A model generated the notes under the pieces. That model was not told where the DNA came from. It ran no database searches and was given only the letters and a program-made list of their open reading frames with translations. DNA of 64,000 nucleotides from contig NZ_OY781925.1 in assembly GCF_963677305.1 (NCBI RefSeq), positions 1,699,001 through 1,763,000 of the forward strand, given 5' to 3'. The number at the start of each line of letters is the position of its first letter. Positions within the stretch are counted from its first letter, which is position 1. The DNA comes from an uncultured Holophaga sp. (GTDB lineage: Bacteria > Acidobacteriota > Holophagae > Holophagales > Holophagaceae). Of the stretch, positions 33,702 through 40,491 are shown one piece after another. A program made the translations under genes and the position numbers.

Positions 33702-34181
33702 ATGGGACGACCCTCCGTCAGGCAACCCTTGATCCTTGATCCCCTCACCCGGGACCAGCTCTTTGAAGTCGTCCGAAGGGGCGGCTCCTCCTCGAGTCTG
33801 GTCAGGGCCAAGGTGCTGCTGGACTATGCCGACGGCTTGGCGGTCCGCCAGATCATGACCCGCCACGGGCTGAACCGGCCCCGGGCCCTGCGCTTCATCG
33901 ACCAGGCCCTGCGTCTGGGCCCCCTGTCCTCCCTGAAGGAGCGGCGGGGACGCAAGCCCTCCAGCGGTCGCCCCGCCGAGGCCATCGCCTGGCTGGTGGG
34001 GCTCCTGGAGCTGTCCCCGAGCACCTTCGGCTTTGAAGATGCCCCCTGGAGCATGAAGGATCTCATTGCCTGTGCGCGGCGCTTCGGTCCCAGGGCCGGG
34101 CACCCCTCCCTGGCGAGCCTGTCCAAGGCCTCCGCCTACCGCTACTTCTCCATGGTGGGACGGCCCTTCCGGGCGGCCTGA
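33702..34181 (+). CDS. Stand-alone IS630-type DNA-binding protein (transposase N-terminus without DDE domain)
   Basis: 159 residues that match the helix-turn-helix half of IS630-family transposases: RAKVLLDYADGLAVRQI (first helix-turn-helix), LKERRGRKPSSGRP linker, and LSPSTFGFEDAPWSMKDL followed by SKASAYRYFSMVG (second helix-turn-helix). The catalytic DDE domain that normally follows is absent, there are no terminal inverted repeats, and the frame ends cleanly before a convergent gene. GGAG lies a few bases before the ATG, 32 bases after the small subunit gene. It may be a domesticated regulator of the operon or a neutral remnant. Confidence 0.75.
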   Translation: MGRPSVRQPLILDPLTRDQLFEVVRRGGSSSSLVRAKVLLDYADGLAVRQIMTRHGLNRPRALRFIDQALRLGPLSSLKERRGRKPSSGRPAEAIAWLVGLLELSPSTFGFEDAPWSMKDLIACARRFGPRAGHPSLASLSKASAYRYFSMVGRPFRAA

Positions 34182-34274
34182 GGCCAGGCAGAGCAAAGTT
34201 CCGATGTCCCCCGTGGCAGGGCTTCCGGAGCGCGGCCTTACCCATGGCCTGGACCCGCTCTTGGCCATGGCCTC

Positions 34275-35582
34275 TCACCTGGACACCCCGGAAAGGCCCT
34301 CCAGCTCCGGCATCAGCGGTGTGGTAGGCCGCAGATGCAGGCTCTTGAGCAGGGCATCATAGCGGGAATACGTGACGCTGAAGGGAGGCGGGTTCTCTGT
34401 CAGGGCTGTGGAGCCTTCTTCTCCCGCCACGTAGCAGCGGAGGTCCAGGGAGACCGTGGGCAGGACCTGGGAGTGGCCCCAGCCGCCATAGCCGGTGTAG
34501 AGGATGTAGGTCTCGAAGGGGGCCTGTCCCTCGGGGTGCTGCTGCACGACGCAGCCCCCCTGCTGGGCGGTGAGGGCGCCGATGCGGGCACCCCGCGGTC
34601 CGATGCGCTGGACCTTGTAGCCCTCCAGCTCCCCTCCCATGCCTGCGGCGGCGCTGCTGGTGGCATGGAACCAAGTGGGTTCCGAGCCCAGCACTCCCAC
34701 CGTGGCGGTGCCCAGGCTGTAGATCACACCGAGGGCATCCTCGAAGCGGAAGGAGATGCGGATCGTGTAGGGCATGCTGCCATCGTCCGGTACGAAGCCG
34801 TAGGGCAGACAGATGCCCCGCTCCTTGGGGATCTCGTACAGCCTGCGGGTCCGGTAGTTGCGCACGAAGGCGTCAAAGCGGGGCTTCCGGACCTCCACAG
34901 GTGGATCACCCTCGCCCTGGCTGTCCATGAAGCAGTGCAGCTTGCCATCGCGCCAGAGGTAGGCGAAAAGGGAGCTTCCCTGGATATAGGCAGCACTGTC
35001 GGGCAGTCCCAGATCGTAGGGCTGCCAGGATTCGCTGATGGCCTTGACTCGGGCCTCGTCATCCTTGATATCAGCCTCGAAGTCCTTGATGGCTTTGGCG
35101 ATGCCAACGGGGTCCTCTTTGTTGGGGTTCTCCTTCAGGGTTTTGATCGTTTCTTTCCGGCTCTCGGAATCATGGAGGAGGTCTTTGATGGCCAGTGATT
35201 TCCCGGCCTGATGGGAGCTGATCTGATCCTTCAGGAGCTTTTTGGGTGCGGGCCCCATGACACGGATGGTGATAGGCCCGACTTCCGAGCAATCCCCATT
35301 CACGGCGATATCCCCCGGGAAGCCGATGTAGTCATGGCGCTCCTCAAAGCTCTGCCAAGGCTGGTAGGTGATTCCCCACTCCATGCCCCGGGGTACTGCG
35401 AAGACCATCCGCCCCAGGCACTCCTGGCGGCCGCCTGGGGGAAGGGATGGGCCAGGCTCGGCGGCCTTACGGATGTCCTGGAGGTCGGGTCCCTGGGTCC
35501 GTGGAGGAGGCTGAGCGCACCCTCTGGAACAGCCGATGAGCCCCAGGCAGAGGAGAATGGCCACGCAATGTGGGACCTTCAT
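34275..35582 (-). CDS. Lipoprotein immunity protein, second copy (Tli4/Tli5-like)
   Basis: 435 residues with a lipoprotein signal (LCLGLIGC, Cys at ~18), so the protein sits in the periplasm. It is a paralogue of the gene at 36001-37314: from about residue 200 to the end the two are nearly identical, while residues ~20-200 have diverged in patches. Type VI phospholipase effectors are neutralised in the periplasm by lipoproteins of this kind, sometimes in tandem copies as for PldB of Pseudomonas. The ATG overlaps the stop of the orphan effector fragment (ATGA). No enzyme motif was seen. The family assignment rests on context more than on motifs. Confidence 0.75.
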   Translation of the reverse strand: MKVPHCVAILLCLGLIGCSRGCAQPPPRTQGPDLQDIRKAAEPGPSLPPGGRQECLGRMVFAVPRGMEWGITYQPWQSFEERHDYIGFPGDIAVNGDCSEVGPITIRVMGPAPKKLLKDQISSHQAGKSLAIKDLLHDSESRKETIKTLKENPNKEDPVGIAKAIKDFEADIKDDEARVKAISESWQPYDLGLPDSAAYIQGSSLFAYLWRDGKLHCFMDSQGEGDPPVEVRKPRFDAFVRNYRTRRLYEIPKERGICLPYGFVPDDGSMPYTIRISFRFEDALGVIYSLGTATVGVLGSEPTWFHATSSAAAGMGGELEGYKVQRIGPRGARIGALTAQQGGCVVQQHPEGQAPFETYILYTGYGGWGHSQVLPTVSLDLRCYVAGEEGSTALTENPPPFSVTYSRYDALLKSLHLRPTTPLMPELEGLSGVSR

Positions 35583-36004
35583 GCGGGGGTCTCCTCGGGG
35601 GTTGTCTCCGTCTGGGCCAGCATGGGGCGCTCAGCCTCCACGCCTTCCGGAGCCGGTGCTCCGTGGTGCAGAGCCAGGATGGTCAGGTTCTGTCGGGAGT
35701 CATTGTCCTCACCCTTCGTCCAGTTGATGGGCAGCTCCACAATAAAACCCTGGATGCCCTGCGGAGCCTGCTCTGGAGCTCGGCCATAGCCCTGGGCCTG
35801 GGGGCTCGGCTCCCAGGAGTTGGATTCATCCCTCACCTCCACCTTTCGCCAGAAGGCTGCCTCGAAGGGCATCCGGTAGAGGAGCCTGCCACCGCCTGCG
35901 GGCTTCCCCCATTCGTTGTAGCGCCATGTGGGCCAGATGGAGCAGGTAGGCTTGCTGTCCTTGTCGTTGGGGGGCTGGACCCGCTCTTGGCCATTGCCTC
36001 TCAC
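35579..36004 (-). CDS. Orphan copy of the phospholipase D effector C-terminus
   Basis: 141 residues starting at a GTG that overlaps the stop of the upstream immunity gene (GTGA). From residue ~19 onward it matches the last ~124 residues of the effector at 37311-40490 (CSIWPTW, GGRLLYRMPFEAAFWRKVEVRDE, GIQGFIxELPIxWTKGEDNDS, QNLTILALH) with scattered substitutions. It lacks both HKD motifs, so it is not an enzyme. It lies between two immunity genes in the same 4-base-overlap series. It looks like the trace of a tandem duplication of the effector C-terminus with its immunity gene. Confidence 0.85.
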   Translation of the reverse strand: MRGNGQERVQPPNDKDSKPTCSIWPTWRYNEWGKPAGGGRLLYRMPFEAAFWRKVEVRDESNSWEPSPQAQGYGRAPEQAPQGIQGFIVELPINWTKGEDNDSRQNLTILALHHGAPAPEGVEAERPMLAQTETTPEETPA

Positions 36005-37314
36005 CTGGACACTCCGGAAAGGCCCTCCAGCTCCGGCATCAGCGGTGTGGTAGGCCGCAGATGCAGGCTCTTGAGCAGGGCATCATAGCGGGAATACGTG
36101 ACGCTGAAGGGAGGCGGGTTCTCTGTCAGGGCTGTGGAGCCTTCTTCTCCCGCCACGTAGCAGCGGAGGTCCAGGGAGACCGTGGGCAGGACCTGGGAGT
36201 GGCCCCAGCCGCCATAGCCGGTGTAGAGGATGTAGGTCTCGAAGGGGGCCTGTCCCTCTGGGTGCTGCTGCACGACGCAGCCCCCCTGCTGGGCGGTGAG
36301 GGCGCCGATGCGGGCCCCCCGCGGTCCGATGCGCTGGACCTTGTAGCCCTCCAGCTCCCCTCCCATGCCTGCGGCGGCGCTGCTGGTGGCATGGAACCAG
36401 GTGGGCTCCGAGCCCAGCTCTCCCACCGTGGCGGTGCCCAGGCTGTATATCACGCCGAGGGCATCCTCGAAGCGGAAGGAGATGCGGATCGTGTAGGGCG
36501 TGCTGCCATCGTCCGGTACGAAGCCGTAGGGAAGGCAGATGCCCCGCTCCTTGGGGATCTCGTACAGCCTGCGGGTCCGATAGTTGCGCACGAAGGCGTC
36601 AAAGCGGGGCTTGCGGACCTCCACAGGTGGATCACCCTCGCCCTGGCTGTCCATGAAGCAGTGCAGCTTGCCATCGCGCCAGAGGTAGGCGAAAAGCCCA
36701 TCCCCTGCCATGTAAGCGGCACTGTCTGGAAGTCCGAGCTGGTATGTCCGCCAAGAGGCCTGGACATCCTGGACCCCAGCTTCATCCCGGATGATATCGG
36801 CCTGAAAGTCCTTGATGGCTTTGGCGATGCCAGTAGGGTCCTCTTTGTTGGGGTTCTCCTTTAAAGTCTTGATGGTTTCTTTTCGGCTCTCAGCATCCCG
36901 CATGAGGTTCTCGATGGTGAGCCTTTTCTGGATTTCATGAAGTCTGATCTGCTCATCAAGCATCTTTCTGGGAGCCGGTCCCTCGACCCGGATCGTGATG
37001 TTCCCGACTGCGGAGCAATCTCCATCCCCGGAGATATCTCCTGGAAAGCCGATGTAATCGTGTCGATCCTGGAAGCTCTCTCCGGTGTCATAGGCAATTC
37101 CCCACTCCATGCCCCGGGGAACGGCGAAGATCATCCGCCCCAGACACTCCTGGCGAGCCCCGGGGGGCAGTGGCGAGCCGGGAGCGGCGGCCTTGCGAAG
37201 GTCCTGCAGATCGGGGCCCTTTGTTTTGGTGGGGGGCTGCTGGGCGCATCCCCGAGAGCAGCCGAGCATGCCCAGACACAGGAGGGCGGCAAGGAGACGG
37301 AGGGGAAGTTTCAT
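36001..37314 (-). CDS. Lipoprotein immunity protein, first copy (Tli4/Tli5-like)
   Basis: 437 residues with a lipobox (CLGMLGC, Cys at ~19), placing it in the periplasm where the effector acts. It follows the phospholipase gene directly, with ATG and stop overlapping (ATGA), the usual order of effector and immunity. CLGRMIFAVPRGMEWGIAY and RHDYIGFPGDISG are conserved between the two copies, and the C-terminal ~235 residues are almost unchanged. It is probably the cognate immunity protein. Alternative: another periplasmic lipoprotein co-opted into the island. Confidence 0.8.
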   Translation of the reverse strand: MKLPLRLLAALLCLGMLGCSRGCAQQPPTKTKGPDLQDLRKAAAPGSPLPPGARQECLGRMIFAVPRGMEWGIAYDTGESFQDRHDYIGFPGDISGDGDCSAVGNITIRVEGPAPRKMLDEQIRLHEIQKRLTIENLMRDAESRKETIKTLKENPNKEDPTGIAKAIKDFQADIIRDEAGVQDVQASWRTYQLGLPDSAAYMAGDGLFAYLWRDGKLHCFMDSQGEGDPPVEVRKPRFDAFVRNYRTRRLYEIPKERGICLPYGFVPDDGSTPYTIRISFRFEDALGVIYSLGTATVGELGSEPTWFHATSSAAAGMGGELEGYKVQRIGPRGARIGALTAQQGGCVVQQHPEGQAPFETYILYTGYGGWGHSQVLPTVSLDLRCYVAGEEGSTALTENPPPFSVTYSRYDALLKSLHLRPTTPLMPELEGLSGVSR

Positions 37315-40300
37315 GCGGGGGTCTCCTTGGGGGTGGATGGGGTCTGGGCAAGCATGGGTCCCTCGGCTTGGATCCCCTCCCTAGGCGCTGCCTCCTGATG
37401 CAGAGCCAGGATGGTCAGGTTCTGTCCGGAGTCGTTGTCCTCCCCTTTCGTCCAGTGAATGGGCAACTCGATGATAAAGCCCTGGATACCCTGCGGAGCC
37501 TCTTCCGGAGCCCGACCATAGTTCCTGGCCTGAGCGCTGGGCTGCCAGGAATTGGCCTCGTCTCGCACCTCCACCTTGCGCCAAAAGGCCGCTTCAAAAG
37601 GCATCCGGTAGAGAAGCCTTCCACCGGATGCCTGCTTCCCCAAGTCGTTGTATTGCCATGTGGGCCAGATTGAACACGGGGGTTCTTTGACGAGGCCTGT
37701 CGGGGCCTGGATCTTGGGGTGGGTGATGCTCCGCGGGATGTACCAGAAAGCTCTTTCGTAGGCTTGGGCATTCTGGCTCGCCACAGCCTGGATGGCCTTC
37801 CAGGTGGCGGGCGCCGCCGGTTTGTCGATGAGGCCCGCCAGGCCAGTCGCGGGCTTGTCGCTGCCCATCAGGCCGAAGAGCTTCTTCCACAGGTTCGCCC
37901 GCAGCTCATGGACGCAGGCGCTGACCTTGGCGGGGTGGCGGCCATCCAGCATCACCTGGACCTCCCGGGAGTCGTGGATCAGCACCGCCAGCTCGGAATC
38001 CCGGTCCCCCAGCTCGCTGCGGTCGTTGATGTTGGCACTGCCCACAATGGCTACCCGATCATCCGCGATGAAGGTCTTGGAGTGGACATAGACCTGCTCG
38101 GTCACCGGACGTCCGCCAATCGTGGCCCAATTCCTCAGATTGAGCAGGGTCAGATGGTCTTTCCAGGAGCTTCCAGCTTCCCTCGCAAGCTCGTCCAAGG
38201 CCATGGTCGCCAGCTCATGCCGCACCTGCTCCGCCCCAGCATCCGTCGGCTTCAAGCCCTTCTCCTTGAGTCTTCTCTTCTCCAGGATGGCCCGACGGAC
38301 CCCATTGACCAGGCTGTCGTGCCCCAGGGAGATGGACTGCATGGTGAGATGGACCTGTTTCATGATGTTGAGGGTGTTGAGAGTCCCCTCGGGATGGACC
38401 GGAACCACCAGATAGACATGGAAATCCCTTTGGTCCTCCACGATGGCCTTGCGGATGCGCCAGACCAGCGCCTGGGCGATGGGGTTGTTCACATGCCTCT
38501 GGCCATGGCCGAGAACGGTAGTGGCCTGCACGGCGGCGTGGTTCTTCAGCACATCCTGCAAATCCCTCCAGAAGAGTTCGCCGCCGGGCTTGTCCCGCAG
38601 AACGTCGTCCACCTGGGACCAGCGGATCCTTCCCAGGATCCGATCGACCGGCACCCCCTGGATGTCCAGCATCCTGGCGTATTTCTGGTAGGAGGGATTC
38701 CGCTGTATGTCCAGCAGTGCCCCCAGGGGGCCGGAATAATGCTCCGTGCTTGTGATGTCCTTGCCGTAGTCCGACTGGAAAAACTGGTTTTCGATGTAGA
38801 TGAAGTGCTGGGAGCTGCGGATTGCCTGGAGCATGGCCTTCAGGCAGTTGTCCTGCTTGAGCTGCTTGCCTGCCCCCTTGCTCACGCCTGCGGACTTCGG
38901 AGAGCCCTTGGCTCTGACAATATCTGTCAGGAGCGCTGGGGGAGCGCTCCGAAGCACCTGGATGGAGACCCCGCCCTGGACAAAGGTTTCCCGGGGCAGC
39001 AGATCCGCCGGGATATCCTGGACCTTGACGTTGAGGCTGACATCCAGATGCAGTTTCCTGGAGATCTCCCGGCTCAGGGCCCCCGCTCCCTCCCAGAACC
39101 CTGCATTGTAGAGTCGGGCGATGCTGTTCCAACGCTGGATGAAGTTCATGCTCAGGTCGTGCACCGAGGGTCCCTGAATGCAGCAGTGCACATCGTGCCA
39201 GGGCATTCTGGGCTGGCTGGCAGGATCGACCACCGCATCCCCCTTGGGGGCCATGTGGGGCAGTTTGGCGAGGTTCCCGTACAGGGATTTGCGCTTGGCT
39301 GCCGCCCCTCCGAGTACCTTCACAATCAGGAGGGAGAGGGCCTCGATCATGCCTCCGGCCTTCTCGAAGTATCCGAAGGGCAGTTCCTCAAGGGTTGCAC
39401 CATTCAGCCAAGCGACCACGGCGGCTCCGGCGTCGCAACTGTTGGCGCATCCCGCCTGGATCAGGGCGTGGACCTGTTCCCGCATGGCCTCGGGCATCTG
39501 ACTCCAAGCCAGCCGGATTTCCTGGGCAGACTCATCGACGACCTTGTCCTGAAGGCGGTGCAGGAAAGCCGGTACCAGATCCACGTTGTCCCACTTGTTC
39601 TTCAATACCGCGTAGTCGTCGCGGGCGATGTCAACGAAGTCACCCGATTTGTCGAGCGCCTTCGCCAACCAGGGAAAGGGCGCTGACGCAAGCCATGCAG
39701 CTCCGCTGGTGGCCCAATTGTCTGAGCACGCAGCCAACAACTCACCCCGGGTCAGGTGGTTGATCCGCTCCTGGTGCGTCACGCTGTGGATAGGGGGGAT
39801 GCAGGAATTGTATAACTCGCGGTTCACCCGCCACTCCGCCTGCACCGAGAAACGCCCGTCGTCCTTCCGGCCATAGGCCAGATCGATTCCGCCCGCATAG
39901 GCGTATTGATTGTCGATGACGACAGACTTCTGGTGGTGGGAGAAGGCGGTGCCCAGGGGACCGGTCATGCCGGACTGCTGGATCGCCGGAAGGACAAAGA
40001 CCCGCTGGTGGCCCTGGGAACCGGCGTTCAGGTGCAGAAAGGCCAGGGTGGTCTCGAAGTCACAGGTGTCCACCCCGACCTTGGGGGACATCCAGGGCAG
40101 GACGTAGATCCGCAGATTCCGGTTGGCCTCCAGTCGCTGCAGCAGGCACTGGAAGAGCGTCTTGTCGTGACTCAGCATGAGATCGAAGTTGATCTGCCAC
40201 CCGGTGATGAAGATGCTTTTTTCAGCCGTTGCGATCTTCTGATACAGGTGATCGAAGTAGGACACCCCCGTCACGAAGAACTCGACCTGGTTGCCATCCC

Positions 40301-40490
40301 GCATGGGCGAGAAGCTGGGTCCCCACTGGGGCATCGCCGCCCGGGGCTTCCAACCTGAAGCCCAGGGGAGCTCGTTGCCCTTGAAGGGGGGCGTTCCATC
40401 GATGATGCCCCATCCCGGATTCTTGGAGGCTTTGCCCAGGGGGTTCCCGTTGCTGTCCACGATCTGGGTGATTTCGCCCTGATTCGCCAT
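37311..40490 (-). CDS. Type VI phospholipase D effector (Tle5-like)
   Basis: 1059 residues. Two HxKxxxxD motifs of phospholipase D are present: H186-K188-D193 (HHQKSVVID) and H803-K805-D810 (HSKTFIADD followed by GSANINDRS). Such effectors cleave membrane phospholipids of rival cells from the periplasm after delivery by the type VI spike. The ATG is 1 base after the vgrG stop; a GTG four codons upstream is possible. The last ~124 residues exist a second time as an orphan frame at 35579-36004. Delivery through the preceding VgrG and neutralisation by the following lipoprotein are strongly suggested by the overlaps. Confidence 0.92.
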   Translation of the reverse strand: MANQGEITQIVDSNGNPLGKASKNPGWGIIDGTPPFKGNELPWASGWKPRAAMPQWGPSFSPMRDGNQVEFFVTGVSYFDHLYQKIATAEKSIFITGWQINFDLMLSHDKTLFQCLLQRLEANRNLRIYVLPWMSPKVGVDTCDFETTLAFLHLNAGSQGHQRVFVLPAIQQSGMTGPLGTAFSHHQKSVVIDNQYAYAGGIDLAYGRKDDGRFSVQAEWRVNRELYNSCIPPIHSVTHQERINHLTRGELLAACSDNWATSGAAWLASAPFPWLAKALDKSGDFVDIARDDYAVLKNKWDNVDLVPAFLHRLQDKVVDESAQEIRLAWSQMPEAMREQVHALIQAGCANSCDAGAAVVAWLNGATLEELPFGYFEKAGGMIEALSLLIVKVLGGAAAKRKSLYGNLAKLPHMAPKGDAVVDPASQPRMPWHDVHCCIQGPSVHDLSMNFIQRWNSIARLYNAGFWEGAGALSREISRKLHLDVSLNVKVQDIPADLLPRETFVQGGVSIQVLRSAPPALLTDIVRAKGSPKSAGVSKGAGKQLKQDNCLKAMLQAIRSSQHFIYIENQFFQSDYGKDITSTEHYSGPLGALLDIQRNPSYQKYARMLDIQGVPVDRILGRIRWSQVDDVLRDKPGGELFWRDLQDVLKNHAAVQATTVLGHGQRHVNNPIAQALVWRIRKAIVEDQRDFHVYLVVPVHPEGTLNTLNIMKQVHLTMQSISLGHDSLVNGVRRAILEKRRLKEKGLKPTDAGAEQVRHELATMALDELAREAGSSWKDHLTLLNLRNWATIGGRPVTEQVYVHSKTFIADDRVAIVGSANINDRSELGDRDSELAVLIHDSREVQVMLDGRHPAKVSACVHELRANLWKKLFGLMGSDKPATGLAGLIDKPAAPATWKAIQAVASQNAQAYERAFWYIPRSITHPKIQAPTGLVKEPPCSIWPTWQYNDLGKQASGGRLLYRMPFEAAFWRKVEVRDEANSWQPSAQARNYGRAPEEAPQGIQGFIIELPIHWTKGEDNDSGQNLTILALHQEAAPREGIQAEGPMLAQTPSTPKETPA

Positions 40491-40491
40491 C

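Larger units (their letters stand above)
34240..37314. repeat. Tandem duplication of immunity gene with start of the orphan effector fragment
   Basis: The block about 34240-35000 is nearly identical at base level to about 35968-36720: both begin with GGACCCGCTCTTGGCCAT and run through the last ~235 codons of an immunity gene. The 34.2 kb copy even keeps the beginning of another orphan frame (GTG at 34278 reading MRGHGQERVQ), which then runs into unrelated sequence. The repeat boundary at ~34240 marks the end of the type VI island. Confidence 0.85.
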
